Shown here in pieces: positions 1 through 9,699 of a stretch of 64,000 nt of DNA. Below the pieces are notes generated by a model. The model did not search any database. It was not told the DNA's origin and worked only from the letters and a program-made list of their open reading frames with translations. Origin of the DNA: Sphingomonas aerophila (lineage in GTDB: Bacteria > Pseudomonadota > Alphaproteobacteria > Sphingomonadales > Sphingomonadaceae). How positions within the stretch are numbered: position 1 is the first letter of the stretch; each line of letters opens with the position of its first letter. Position numbers and translations under genes: made by a program. Location of the stretch: contig NZ_JACIJK010000001.1 of NCBI RefSeq assembly GCF_014199305.1, forward strand, positions 62,001-126,000, written 5' to 3'.

Positions 1-1
1 G

Positions 2-1873
2 CTAGGCCCGCGCCTCAACGTCCAGCGCCACGCGCCGTTTTTCGCGGCCTTTCGCGACGGGGTCACGGGCCTGTGCCGCCGGGCGGAGCCGCGCATCGGG
101 CTGCTCACCCCCGGTCGCTACAGCCCAAGCTACGCAGAGCAGGCCCATCTCGCCCGCTACCTTGGCTTTCTGCTGGTCGAAGGAGCGGATCTCGCCGCGC
201 TCGACGGGCGGTTGTACATTCGCACGGTTGCCGGGCTGAAGCGCATCGACGCGGTATGGCGGCGTATCGACACAAGCCTGCTCGATCCGCTGGCGTTCGA
301 CACTCACTCACAGATCGGCGTGCCGGGGCTGCTCGATGCCTATGCCGCGGGCAATCTGGTCATCTCCAATCCACCGGGCGCCGGCCTGCTGGAAGCGTGC
401 GCCTTTCACGCCTTCTTCCCGCGGCTTGCGAGCCGGTTGTTGGGTGAGGAGCTGTTGCTGCCCAGCATTGCCACCTGGTGGTGCGGAAGTGCGCGTGAGG
501 CGGCGCATGTGACGCAATCGCTCGACGGGTTGATGATCGCACCGGCTTTTGGCGTGGCGCCGCTCGGCCTGCCAGCGGGTGCGCCGGTCGCCGGGGCCGA
601 CCTGTCCGGTGACGAGCGAGCGGTGCTGCTAGAAGACATGGCGCGCCGCCCGCAGGATTATGTCGGGCAGGAAGTTGTTCGCCTGTCCACCATGCCAGTC
701 GTGATCGGCGACACCCTGGTACCGCGCCCCTTCACCTTGCGCGTGTTCGCCACCCGCGACGCGCATGGCGACTGGACCGTGATGCCGGGCGGCTTCGCTC
801 GCATCGGTGATGAGCCTGATGCCCGCGCCGCGATCATGGGAGAAGGCACTTGGTCCGCCGATGTCGCGGTGCATGGGGCCGAACCGGTGGCGCCCGTGTC
901 GCTCCTGTCCGGCGCTGACTCGCATCAGGTTCGCCGTAATCCCGGCACCCTACCCAGCCGGGTTGCCGATAATTTCTTCTGGCTTGGCCGCTATCTTGAG
1001 CGCGGCGAAGCGCTGCTGGCCGCCATTCGCGTGCTGTTGGGCAATTCGATCGATGCCGATGGGGGCGGTGCGCTGGCGCCCGACACGGTTGGCCGGCTGG
1101 TCGGGCTGATCGCGGGCAGCGGCGCCGCTGCTTACCCCGCCTCGCTCGACCGTGCCGCACTGACCGCGTTTGCACGCCTCGCCATGGAGGATGAACACCA
1201 ACATTCCGTGCGTGTGATCAACGGGATGGCGAGGATCATCGGCGACGGATCGCGCGACCGTTTATCCGCCGACATGATCCGGCTTCTCGATGCGCCTTTT
1301 CCCTCCACGCCCGGGCTGCTGGACCGTGCTGGCGCGTTGCAGCGGCGATATGTGGCGATTGCCGGGCTTTCCGCCGAGCATATGGGCCGCACCGATGCAT
1401 GGCGCTTTCACGACCTTGGCCGGCGCATCGAGCGCGCCACGGCGATTACCCGGGCAGTTCGCCTGTTCGGGATGAAAGGCGCGTCAAGGGATGATCTGTC
1501 CACCCTGCTCGACCTTGCCGACAGCCAGATCAGCTATCGCCAGCGCTACCTGACCGGCATCGCGCGGGTGCCTGTCGTGGACTTGGTCGCGCTCGACCCC
1601 GGCAATCCCCGCGCCCTTGCCTTTCAGATCGAGCGCGTGGCCGTACATCTCGGCAAGCTTCCCGTACTGGAAGACGATGGCATGGCCGAGCCGCAACAAG
1701 CATGCGGGATCGCGTTGCAGGCGGCTATCAATACCGCGACCGCCGCCGGGCTCGATCCCGACACGCTCGGCAGCATCGAACGGCGACTATCGCAGCTGTC
1801 CGACGCCATTGCCCGGCGATATTTCCTGCAAGGGGCAGAGCCGCTGCGCGCAGCGGGACTGACACTCGCATGA
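2..1873 (+). CDS. circularly permuted ATP-grasp / alpha-E (DUF403) fusion protein, 5' truncated
   Basis: The gene enters from the left edge; 623 residues are visible up to the TGA. The first part carries the motif GRYSPSYAEQAHLARYLGF followed by LVEGADL, typical of the C-terminal part of circularly permuted ATP-grasp proteins (DUF404/DUF407). From about visible residue 319 the motif SRVADNFFWLGRYLERGE marks an alpha-E (DUF403) domain reaching the C-terminus. In many genomes these two domains are separate adjacent genes; here they are one chain. ATP-grasp enzymes form amide bonds by way of an acyl-phosphate, so a peptide or amide ligase role is inferred, with unknown substrate. The stop overlaps the start of the transglutaminase gene (ATGA), so the two are probably co-translated. 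Confidence 0.88.
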   Translation, partial: LGPRLNVQRHAPFFAAFRDGVTGLCRRAEPRIGLLTPGRYSPSYAEQAHLARYLGFLLVEGADLAALDGRLYIRTVAGLKRIDAVWRRIDTSLLDPLAFDTHSQIGVPGLLDAYAAGNLVISNPPGAGLLEACAFHAFFPRLASRLLGEELLLPSIATWWCGSAREAAHVTQSLDGLMIAPAFGVAPLGLPAGAPVAGADLSGDERAVLLEDMARRPQDYVGQEVVRLSTMPVVIGDTLVPRPFTLRVFATRDAHGDWTVMPGGFARIGDEPDARAAIMGEGTWSADVAVHGAEPVAPVSLLSGADSHQVRRNPGTLPSRVADNFFWLGRYLERGEALLAAIRVLLGNSIDADGGGALAPDTVGRLVGLIAGSGAAAYPASLDRAALTAFARLAMEDEHQHSVRVINGMARIIGDGSRDRLSADMIRLLDAPFPSTPGLLDRAGALQRRYVAIAGLSAEHMGRTDAWRFHDLGRRIERATAITRAVRLFGMKGASRDDLSTLLDLADSQISYRQRYLTGIARVPVVDLVALDPGNPRALAFQIERVAVHLGKLPVLEDDGMAEPQQACGIALQAAINTATAAGLDPDTLGSIERRLSQLSDAIARRYFLQGAEPLRAAGLTLA

Positions 1874-2790
1874 CCGGCGCGATGACCTACGACATTCGCC
1901 ACGTCACTCGGTTCGACTACGGCGCGCAGGTGAAGTTCGCTCGTTGCAACCTGCGCCTCCGACCGATCGACTGGCCGGGGCAGCGGCTTGACCGGTATGC
2001 ACTGACGGTGGAACCTGCTGGTCGCACCAGTCCCGCGCGGGCCGAGGCGGGGCTGGCCCATGTCACCCGCCTGATCGTGGATCAGCCGGTGCGCACCCTT
2101 ACCATCGTCAGCCAGGCACGATTGTTCGTGGATCGCCTGGTGCCGGTTCCATTACCGACAGACCCCACGCTTGGCGAGATCGCCGGGCGCGCGAGGATAA
2201 GCGCCGACCTGTCACCCGCCGGGCCGGCGGCCTACCTTTACCCCTCTCCCTTGATCCGCCCAGACCGCGCCATCGCTGACTGGTGCGCCAGCGAACTCGA
2301 TCCGGATCGGCCGGCGCTGGACGCGGCGATCGCCCTCGCGCGCCGCATACAAGCGGAATTCGAATTCGATGCCGCCGCTACTTTGGTCGACACGCGCCCG
2401 GGCGACGCCTTCGCCAAGCGGCGAGGAGTGTGCCAGGACTTTGCGCAAATCATGATCACCGGGCTTCGGGCAGCGGGCCTGCCAGCGGCCTATGCGTCCG
2501 GGTACATCCGCACACTGCCCCCGCCCGGCCAACCACGCCTGGTCGGCGCGGATGCGACCCATGCCTGGGTCATACTGTGGTGCGGCCCAACGCTGGGCTG
2601 GGTCGGGGTAGATCCCACCAACGGCATCTGGATGGCGGGCGACCATGTACTGGTCGCGATCGGCCGGGATTATGCAGAGATCGCGCCGGTGGACGGCGTG
2701 GTCTTGGGCTCGGGTGCCCAACGAATGGACGTCAGCGTCGATGTCGCCCCCGTGAGTGAGGACGCGCCGACCCTGACGCCTGCAATCTGA
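1870..2790 (+). CDS. transglutaminase-like cysteine peptidase family protein
   Basis: 306 residues, starting at the ATG that overlaps the upstream stop by four bases; a second in-frame ATG lies at 1882. The N-terminal about 90 residues match the bacterial transglutaminase N-terminal domain (start TYDIRHVTRFDY). The catalytic triad can be read as Cys188 (RRGVCQDFAQ), His231 (DATHAWV) and Asp248 (GVDPTNG). No signal peptide is seen, so it is probably cytoplasmic. The family pairs with ATP-grasp/alpha-E proteins across bacteria; the transglutaminase fold would hydrolyse or transfer an amide made by its partner. That functional link is inference; the family assignment is firm. Confidence 0.92.
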   Translation: MTGAMTYDIRHVTRFDYGAQVKFARCNLRLRPIDWPGQRLDRYALTVEPAGRTSPARAEAGLAHVTRLIVDQPVRTLTIVSQARLFVDRLVPVPLPTDPTLGEIAGRARISADLSPAGPAAYLYPSPLIRPDRAIADWCASELDPDRPALDAAIALARRIQAEFEFDAAATLVDTRPGDAFAKRRGVCQDFAQIMITGLRAAGLPAAYASGYIRTLPPPGQPRLVGADATHAWVILWCGPTLGWVGVDPTNGIWMAGDHVLVAIGRDYAEIAPVDGVVLGSGAQRMDVSVDVAPVSEDAPTLTPAI

Positions 2791-2797
2791 CCGGAGA

Positions 2798-3052
2798 CTA
2801 TTTGGTCACGGCATTCTCGTTGCCGACGTCCGGATCATCGTCATGGCCGCCCTGGCCGGTTCCCGAGTAGGCGATCTCCGTTTGCCCGCCATGCCCCATG
2901 AAGCCGCCTTCGCCGCCGCCCTTCTTGCCCGTGTGCGGGTTGGGATAGGCGCCGCCATTGCTTTCGCCGCCTTCGGTGCGATCCTGCGGATTGGGGTCGC
3001 TCTTCTCGGCATAGTTGCCGCCGCTTGCCTGGGTTGGTTGGGTATCGGCCAT
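2798..3052 (-). CDS. small hydrophilic Gly/Asn/Asp-rich protein
   Basis: 84 residues from the ATG at 3052, chosen because AGGAG (3060-3064) lies seven bases upstream; another ATG two codons earlier sits only one base from that site. The protein has no hydrophobic segment. It is rich in Gly, Asn, Pro and charged residues and reads like a disordered, stress-type protein (starts MADTQPTQASGG; GGxxGG runs near residues 45-70). I do not recognise a named family. It faces away from dnaJ across a 97-base divergent spacer that holds a GGAGC-N17-CGTT candidate EcfG promoter (one mismatch). A general-stress role is only suggested by composition and promoter. Confidence 0.7.
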   Translation of the reverse strand: MADTQPTQASGGNYAEKSDPNPQDRTEGGESNGGAYPNPHTGKKGGGEGGFMGHGGQTEIAYSGTGQGGHDDDPDVGNENAVTK

Positions 3053-3075
3053 CGTCATTCTCCTGATACCTGCTG

Positions 3076-3101
3076 AACGCGCGAGCGATGAATTGCGCTC
3101 C
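3076..3101 (-). promoter_or_regulatory. candidate EcfG-type promoter, one mismatch
   Basis: On the minus strand GGAGC (3101-3097) is followed after 17 bases by CGTT (3079-3076), 24 bases before the start codon at 3052. The EcfG consensus is GGAAC-N16/17-CGTT, so the -35 element has one mismatch. Position and target fit; the match alone could be chance. Confidence 0.35.
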
Positions 3102-3149
3102 GGGCGATCCTGCCCCACATAGTCGGGTAACACACCTGGGGGTTCAACT

Positions 3150-4094
3150 GTGGCCGATCCGTACCAGACCTTGGGCGTCGCACGCGGCGCGACCGAGGCT
3201 GACATCAAGAAGGCGTATCGCAAGCTCGCGAAAGAGCTTCATCCTGATCGCAACAAGGACAATCCAAAGGCAGCCGAGCGCTTCAGCCAGGCCACCTCTG
3301 CCTATGACCTGCTGTCCGACAAGGACAAGCGCGCGCGCTTTGACCGGGGTGAGATCGATGCGGACGGCAATCCTGCCGCTCCGTTCGGTTTCGGCAACCG
3401 GGCCGGCGCAGGGGCCCGTCCTGGTGCCGGCGGCCCCGGCAGCTTTCGCAGCAGCGGCTTTGAATTCGGCGGCGGCGAAGCAGACATCGGCGACGTTTTC
3501 GAAGGATTGTTCGGCGGTCGTGGCGGCGGCGGTGGCGGCTTCGCGGGCGGCTTTGGCCGCCAGCCCCAGCCCAAGGGCGCCAACATCAACTATCGCCTGC
3601 CCGTGACCTTCACGGACGCTGCGACACTGGTGCCGCAACGTGTGACGCTGGGCGATGGCAAGTCGATCGAGCTGAAGCTGCCGGCAGGTGTCGAATCGGG
3701 CACTCAGATGCGCCTGGCGGGCAAGGGAGAGGCCGGACCCGGCGGCCCGGGCGACGCGCTGGTCACCATCGAGATTCAGCCGCACCGCTTCTTCAATCGT
3801 GACGGCGATGATGTCCGCCTGGACCTGCCGATCAGCCTGGCCGAAGCGGTTCTGGGCGGCACGGTGCGTGCCCCGACCGTGGAGCGTCCGGTAAACCTGA
3901 CCATTCCCAAGGGCACCACCTCTGGCCGAACATTGCGCTTGAAGGGCAAGGGGTTCCACAAGAAGAGCGGCGGGCGCGGCGATCAGCTGGTCACGTTGAT
4001 GATCGATGTGCCAGCGGACGACGCCCAGCTCACCGCCTTTGTGCAAGGTTGGGCAGGGGCCGCGGGGAACCCCAGGGCTGCCATGGGCGTCTGA
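3150..4094 (+). CDS. type II DnaJ / CbpA-like co-chaperone
   Basis: 314 residues from a GTG start. The J domain occupies about residues 3-70 with HPD at 31-33. It is followed by a Gly/Phe-rich linker (about 85-150) and the two beta-barrel C-terminal DnaJ substrate-binding domains. The CxxCxGxG zinc repeats of true DnaJ are absent, which makes it a type II (CbpA-like) Hsp40. It would stimulate the DnaK ATPase and deliver unfolded clients in the cytoplasm. A weak purine-rich stretch precedes the GTG and no better start lies nearby. The BrkB gene starts seven bases after its stop, so the run 3150-7250 may be one transcript. Confidence 0.93.
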   Translation: MADPYQTLGVARGATEADIKKAYRKLAKELHPDRNKDNPKAAERFSQATSAYDLLSDKDKRARFDRGEIDADGNPAAPFGFGNRAGAGARPGAGGPGSFRSSGFEFGGGEADIGDVFEGLFGGRGGGGGGFAGGFGRQPQPKGANINYRLPVTFTDAATLVPQRVTLGDGKSIELKLPAGVESGTQMRLAGKGEAGPGGPGDALVTIEIQPHRFFNRDGDDVRLDLPISLAEAVLGGTVRAPTVERPVNLTIPKGTTSGRTLRLKGKGFHKKSGGRGDQLVTLMIDVPADDAQLTAFVQGWAGAAGNPRAAMGV

Positions 4095-4101
4095 AGCCCG
4101 C

Positions 4102-5070
4102 ATGAGTCAGGGTCTAGAGCTAACCCCCGAAGCGCGGGCCCATCATCCGGGCCGCGCGCGTGCCCGAGTCACCAAGGAGTTCGCCCGGGTAAAACCGGGC
4201 AGCGTCGCCTTTGAAGTTACGAAGCGGGCGGCGCTGGGCGTGTACAATGATGGTTTCATCCATGCGGGGAACCTAGCCTATCTCGCGCTGATGACGCTGT
4301 TCCCGTTCTTCATTGTGGCAGCGGCGATCCTGTCGCTGTTGGGCCAGAGCGCCGAAACGCAGCACACGGTGGCGAGCTTCCTTCACGTCCTGCCGCCGGA
4401 CGTCGCGGACCTGTTGCGCAAGCCGATCGCGGACGTGCTGACGGCGCGCACCGGGCCCTTGCTGTGGCTCGGCGGGTTGGTCGGCCTGTGGACGGTGGGA
4501 AGCTTCGTGGACACGATCCGCGACATTTTCCGCCGCGCCTATGGCACCAAGTCGAGCGCGTCGTTCTTCAAGGCGCGGCTGCGGCTGTCAGGCGCGATCG
4601 TCGGGTCAGTGATTCTGGTTCTGTTGTCCTTCTTCGTACAAGGGCTGCTGACCGCGGCCGAGCAGTTCGTGTACCGGCTGCTCCCGTTCGCTCAAGAAGC
4701 TGCGACCTGGATCGGATTGTCGCGCCTGGTGCCGGGCGTGGTGATGTTCGGCGCGCTTTATGTGCTGTTTTATTCGGTCACCCCATCCAAATATCGCCAT
4801 TCCGACAGCCGCAAATGGCCAGGAGCGCTGTTTGTGGCGGTTTGGTGGATCGGCATCACCGCCCTGTTGCCAAAGGTGCTCGCGTCGCTCGGCGGTTATG
4901 ACATGACCTATGGCAGCCTTGCCGGCGTCGTCGTGATGCTGTTGTTCTTCTATACGATCGGCCTCGGCTTCGTCTTCGGGGCTCACCTGAACGCAGCACT
5001 GGCGGAACCCGATCAGCTCGGGCTACAGGGTGGCCCGACGGATCGGGAATTGGAGGCGGCGTCGGCGTGA
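4102..5070 (+). CDS. YihY/BrkB family inner-membrane protein
   Basis: 322 residues from the ATG at 4102. After a charged N-terminus of about 55 residues comes the typical family sequence (DGFIHAGNLAYLALMTLFPF) and about six membrane helices, ending in a short cytoplasmic tail. The YihY/BrkB family was once annotated as ribonuclease BN, which is an error in older databases; its true function, possibly transport, is unsettled. The stop overlaps the GTG start of fabI by four bases (GTGA). The family is clear, the role is not. Confidence 0.92.
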   Translation: MSQGLELTPEARAHHPGRARARVTKEFARVKPGSVAFEVTKRAALGVYNDGFIHAGNLAYLALMTLFPFFIVAAAILSLLGQSAETQHTVASFLHVLPPDVADLLRKPIADVLTARTGPLLWLGGLVGLWTVGSFVDTIRDIFRRAYGTKSSASFFKARLRLSGAIVGSVILVLLSFFVQGLLTAAEQFVYRLLPFAQEAATWIGLSRLVPGVVMFGALYVLFYSVTPSKYRHSDSRKWPGALFVAVWWIGITALLPKVLASLGGYDMTYGSLAGVVVMLLFFYTIGLGFVFGAHLNAALAEPDQLGLQGGPTDRELEAASA

Positions 5071-5870
5071 ACGGATTGATGGCAGGCAAGCGCGGCCTGA
5101 TCATGGGCCTTGCGAATGACAAGTCGCTGGCCTGGGGCATCGCCAAGAAGCTGAGCGAAGCGGGGGCGGAACTCGCCTTCTCTTACCAGGGCGCCGCGAT
5201 GGAAAAGCGCGTGCGTCCGCTGGCCGAGCAGCTCGGCATCGCGCGGCTGTTCGACTGCGACGTGTCCGACATGGCCGCACTGGACCAGACGTTCGCCGAG
5301 CTGGAAGCCGAATGGCCCACGCTCGACTTCGTGGTCCATGCGATCGGGTTTTCCGACAAGTCGCAGCTGCGCGGGCGGTATTACGATACGACGCTCGACA
5401 ATTTCCTGATGACCATGAACATCTCCGCCTACAGCCTGGTCGCGGTGACGCAGCGGGCGCGGCGGATGATGTCGAGTGGCGGATCGATCCTGACGCTGAC
5501 TTATTATGGCGCGGAAAAGGTAATCCCGCACTATAACGTGATGGGCGTTGCCAAGGCCGCGCTGGAAACCAGCGTGAAGTACCTGGCCGTCGACTTGGGT
5601 CCGGAGAACATTCGCGTAAACGCGATCTCGGCCGGCCCGATTCAGACGCTTGCCGCACGCGGGATCGGCGATTTCAACTACATCCTGAAGTGGAACGAGT
5701 TGAACGCGCCGCTCCGTCGCACGGTGACCATCGAGGACGTGGGCGGGGCCGGGCTTTACCTGTTGTCGGATCTCGCATCCGGCGTGACGGGTGAAATCCA
5801 CCATGTGGATGCCGGCTACAACGTGATCGGCATGAAGGCCGAGGACGCGCCCGACATCGCACTGGCGTGA
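5067..5870 (+). CDS. fabI: enoyl-[acyl-carrier-protein] reductase (NADH) FabI
   Basis: 267 residues. It catalyses the last reduction of each fatty-acid elongation cycle (trans-2-enoyl-ACP to acyl-ACP with NADH). The catalytic pair Tyr156 and Lys163 (YNVMGVAK) has the same numbering as the E. coli enzyme when the GTG at 5067 is used. The N-terminal nucleotide-binding sequence is GLANDKSLAWGIA. The GTG overlaps the BrkB stop and GGAGG at 5052-5056 lies upstream. An ATG at 5079 would only remove four residues. This is the target class of triclosan-like inhibitors. Confidence 0.97.
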   Translation: MNGLMAGKRGLIMGLANDKSLAWGIAKKLSEAGAELAFSYQGAAMEKRVRPLAEQLGIARLFDCDVSDMAALDQTFAELEAEWPTLDFVVHAIGFSDKSQLRGRYYDTTLDNFLMTMNISAYSLVAVTQRARRMMSSGGSILTLTYYGAEKVIPHYNVMGVAKAALETSVKYLAVDLGPENIRVNAISAGPIQTLAARGIGDFNYILKWNELNAPLRRTVTIEDVGGAGLYLLSDLASGVTGEIHHVDAGYNVIGMKAEDAPDIALA

Positions 5871-5883
5871 GCGCGCCCCTGCT

Positions 5884-6183
5884 GTGATCGCCCTCCTCGC
5901 CTGCCTTGCCGCGGTTGCGGGATATTATAGCTGGCAGCGCGGCCGTTACGCTCGCGCGACCCATGCCGAGGCGCATGGCCGCGCGCTCGCCGATGCGGCG
6001 GCAATGGCGACGGTGATCGCCAGCGTGTGGATCGCGAACCGTATCGGCGTGCGGTATGGCCTGATTGCAGCGGAAGGGAGCGCGGGTGCTACCGTCGGCG
6101 TGGTTCTCGGCTTTCTGCTGGCCGCGCCAGTCCAGCAGGCGGTGCTGGCGTTGACGGTGCCTGGCTGGAGGCGACCACGATGA
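5884..6183 (+). CDS. small membrane protein of unknown function
   Basis: 99 residues from a GTG, 13 bases after fabI. It has an N-terminal hydrophobic helix ([14 protein letters not shown]) and two further hydrophobic stretches (about residues 38-52 and 66-90), so two to three membrane segments are likely. I recognise no family. Its stop overlaps the aroC start (ATGA), which argues that the frame is translated and coupled to aroC. It is retained as a real gene mainly for that coupling and its membrane-protein composition. Confidence 0.7.
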   Translation: MIALLACLAAVAGYYSWQRGRYARATHAEAHGRALADAAAMATVIASVWIANRIGVRYGLIAAEGSAGATVGVVLGFLLAAPVQQAVLALTVPGWRRPR

Positions 6184-7250
6184 GCTGGAACAGCTTTGGC
6201 CGCGTATTCCGGTTCACCACCTGGGGGGAAAGCCACGGCCCCGCGATCGGCGCCGTGGTCGACGGTTGCCCGCCGGGACTGGTCTTGTCAGAAGCGGACA
6301 TCCAGCCCTGGCTCGATAAGCGACGGCCGGGAACATCGCGGTTCACCACACAGCGGCAGGAACCGGACCAGGTCCGCATCCTGTCTGGCGTGTTCGACGG
6401 GCGGACGACGGGGACGCCGATCAGCCTCCTGATCGAGAATGTCGACCAGCGCTCCAAGGATTATGGCGAAGTCGCCCAGGCTTATCGCCCCGGCCACGCT
6501 GACTACGCTTATGACGCCAAATACGGGTTCCGGGATTATCGCGGCGGCGGTCGCTCATCGGCGCGCGAAACCGCAAGCCGGGTTGCCGCAGGGGCGGTAG
6601 CGCGGCTGGTGATCCCGCGCGTCCGTATCCGCGCGTGGGTGGAGGCGATCGGGGGCGACGCGATCGACACAAGGGCCTTTGACGATTCCGAAATAGACAA
6701 CAACCCGTTCTTCTGCCCCGATCCAGGCGCAGCGCGGCGTTGGGAGGCATTGGTCGACAGCGCGCGCAAGGCAGGCTCGTCGCTGGGCGCCGTTGTCGCG
6801 TGCGAGGCAACGGGAGTGCCGGCGGGCTGGGGCGCTCCGCTCTACGCCAAGCTCGACTCAGAACTTGCCGCCGCAATGGTGTCGATCAATGCGGTCAAGG
6901 GCGTGGAGATTGGTGACGGCTTTGCCGCCGCGGCGTTAAGGGGCGAGGATAATGCCGATCCGATGCGTCCGGGCGCGAACGGTCCGGTTTTCGCTGCCAA
7001 TCATGCCGGCGGGATTGCCGGCGGGATCGCAACCGGTCAGCCGATCCGCGTGCGCGCAGCGTTTAAGCCAACATCCTCCATTCTGACCCCCGTTGAAACC
7101 GTCACCCGCACCGGCGAAGCGACCGAGATCGCGACGCGAGGCCGCCACGACCCGTGCGTAGGAATACGAGGAGTGCCCGTCGTCGAAGCGATGATGGCGC
7201 TGGTATTAGCCGATCAGGCGTTGCTCCATCGCGGCCAATGCGGTTGGTAA
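6180..7250 (+). CDS. aroC: chorismate synthase
   Basis: 356 residues from the ATG at 6180, where the family begins ([20 protein letters not shown]). It converts 5-enolpyruvylshikimate-3-phosphate to chorismate, using reduced FMN as cofactor, at the end of the shikimate pathway. Family signatures visible are GESHGPAIG near the start, the central [19 protein letters not shown], and the C-terminal [17 protein letters not shown]. It is translationally coupled to the small membrane protein. pheA at 19617 draws on the same pathway. Confidence 0.98.
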   Translation: MSWNSFGRVFRFTTWGESHGPAIGAVVDGCPPGLVLSEADIQPWLDKRRPGTSRFTTQRQEPDQVRILSGVFDGRTTGTPISLLIENVDQRSKDYGEVAQAYRPGHADYAYDAKYGFRDYRGGGRSSARETASRVAAGAVARLVIPRVRIRAWVEAIGGDAIDTRAFDDSEIDNNPFFCPDPGAARRWEALVDSARKAGSSLGAVVACEATGVPAGWGAPLYAKLDSELAAAMVSINAVKGVEIGDGFAAAALRGEDNADPMRPGANGPVFAANHAGGIAGGIATGQPIRVRAAFKPTSSILTPVETVTRTGEATEIATRGRHDPCVGIRGVPVVEAMMALVLADQALLHRGQCGW

Positions 7251-7252
7251 AC

Positions 7253-7277
7253 GGAACGTTGACTAAGACTACTCGTT
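7253..7277 (+). promoter_or_regulatory. EcfG-type general stress response promoter
   Basis: GGAAC at 7253-7257 is separated by 16 bases from CGTT at 7274-7277, an exact match to the EcfG (sigma-EcfG) consensus GGAAC-N16/17-CGTT of alphaproteobacteria. The start codon of the repeat protein is 30 bases downstream with AGGAG at 7296-7300 between them. Confidence 0.75.
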
Positions 7278-7307
7278 GAAGCTTCTACATATTTTAGGAG
7301 AATTCGG

Positions 7308-7841
7308 ATGCGTATGATTTCCATAGCGATCGCGGGCGCCTTGATAATTCCCGCCGCGGCGCTCGCCCAGACGACGGGTGGCACCAGCACGGGTGGCTCA
7401 ACCACAGGCAGCACGACTTCAGGCAGCAGCTCTACTGGCACGCTCGGTACGGACAGCAGCATGGGCAGCCAGTCCGGCACCACCGCGTCGCCGCAGAGCA
7501 CCACGACGCAGAGCCGGTCGTCGCGTCGCGGCGGTCGTCGCGGCAGCACCGCTACCGGTTCGACAACGACCGGGGTCGATTCGACCACGTCAACGGGCGG
7601 CAGCACGTCCACGACTGACACCACCGGCACTTCGAGCACCGGTACGAGCGGCACCACGGGCTCGATGGGGACGGGTACAACCGGATCGATGGGCACCGGT
7701 TCTACCGGGTCGCTGGGCACGGGCACAACTGGCTCCACCGGTTCGATGGGCACCGGCACCACTGGATCGATGGGTACGGGCACGACCGGGTCAACCGGTT
7801 CGTCCTCGACCGGATCGGTCGGCGGCACCACCCCCCGCTAA
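7308..7841 (+). CDS. exported Gly/Ser/Thr-rich repeat protein
   Basis: 177 residues; the ATG has AGGAG seven bases upstream. A signal peptide (about residues 1-20, ending AAALA before Gln21) precedes a low-complexity chain almost wholly Gly, Ser and Thr. A basic patch (RSSRRGGRRG) lies at about residues 70-79, and degenerate GSMGTGTT-type repeats fill residues 115-169. No enzyme domain is visible. It is probably a periplasmic or surface-exposed disordered protein. The EcfG-type promoter upstream suggests induction by general stress. The opposite strand of the repeat is also open but reads only as a Val/Pro mirror of it. Confidence 0.82.
   Translation: MRMISIAIAGALIIPAAALAQTTGGTSTGGSTTGSTTSGSSSTGTLGTDSSMGSQSGTTASPQSTTTQSRSSRRGGRRGSTATGSTTTGVDSTTSTGGSTSTTDTTGTSSTGTSGTTGSMGTGTTGSMGTGSTGSLGTGTTGSTGSMGTGTTGSMGTGTTGSTGSSSTGSVGGTTPR
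7650..7814 (+). repeat. imperfect tandem repeat inside the Gly/Ser/Thr-rich gene
   Basis: About six imperfect copies of a 24-30 base unit encode variants of GSMGTGTT and GSTG. Copies differ mostly at third codon positions, as expected of a coding repeat kept under selection or gene conversion rather than a fresh duplication. Confidence 0.75.
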
Positions 7842-7850
7842 TAAACAGGA

Positions 7851-7877
7851 AAGGGCGTGCCGCACTGGTGCGCCCTT
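7851..7877 (+). terminator. possible terminator hairpin after the repeat protein gene
   Basis: AAGGGCG (7851-7857) pairs with CGCCCTT (7871-7877) around a 13-base loop, ten bases after the stop codon. No good T-tract follows, so it may be a weak terminator or an mRNA 3'-end stabiliser. Confidence 0.35.
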
Positions 7878-7895
7878 ACCAGTTACGGGGACCTG

Positions 7896-8203
7896 ATGCG
7901 CCTCACCACTCTGGCGATTGCCAGCATCTTCGCCGCCTCGACCGCCGCGCTGGCCCAGATTACGTCGCCGGAACCGAGCAGGAGGTGCCCGCTTCGGGCC
8001 AGTCCCCGCTCGGTAACGACTTAACTGCGGCGGACCCGGCCGACCCGTCGGCGTCACGAGCAGAAAACTCCGCGCCGAGCTCTGAGAGGTTTGCGCCGGG
8101 CCCTGATGCCACTTCGAACGCGGACGCTCCGCCAGCGAACAAAGTCGCGCCCGCCGCGGCGGCCACCGAACAAACGCCCGGCGCCCGCCGCCTCCGGCGC
8201 TAA
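7896..8203 (+). pseudogene. small secreted protein with an apparent frameshift
   Basis: An ATG at 7896 opens a clear signal peptide (MRLTTLAIASIFAAS then TAALAQ) but that frame stops at 8022-8024. From about 7960 the frame one base behind is open to the TAA at 8201-8203. It reads as a plausible Ala/Pro/Ser-rich mature chain (TEQEVPASGQSPLGND and on) with mainly G/C third positions. One extra base after the CAG of the cleavage site would join the two into a protein of about 100 residues (ALAQDYVAG...). The gene is therefore either truly broken or carries a sequencing error. The alternative GTG start at 7868 in the second frame gives no signal peptide and looks artificial. Confidence 0.5.
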
Positions 8204-8207
8204 GCCG

Positions 8208-9497
<1,290 letters not shown>

Positions 9498-9699
9498 GAG
9501 ATGTGCACGCTCCCCCGCCGAAATCGACCCGCGCGCCCTTCGACGGGACTCGGTGCGCGGGCGGTGCCATGAATGCGTGGCGCCGGTAGCGGGGCCGTAG
9601 GGCCTGTGTCAACCAACGCACCGATCGACCGAACGGCTACGACCATCGACCGGGTGACACTGCCCCGTTCGTGCCGCACAACGCGCGCGGAGGTGGTGC

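Noticed and set aside
7214..7831. Minus-strand open frame with a Val/Pro-rich repeat, opposite the Gly/Ser/Thr-rich gene
   Set aside because: It is the mirror of the coding repeat on the plus strand; the plus frame has a signal peptide, a good ribosome site and a promoter, the minus frame has none.
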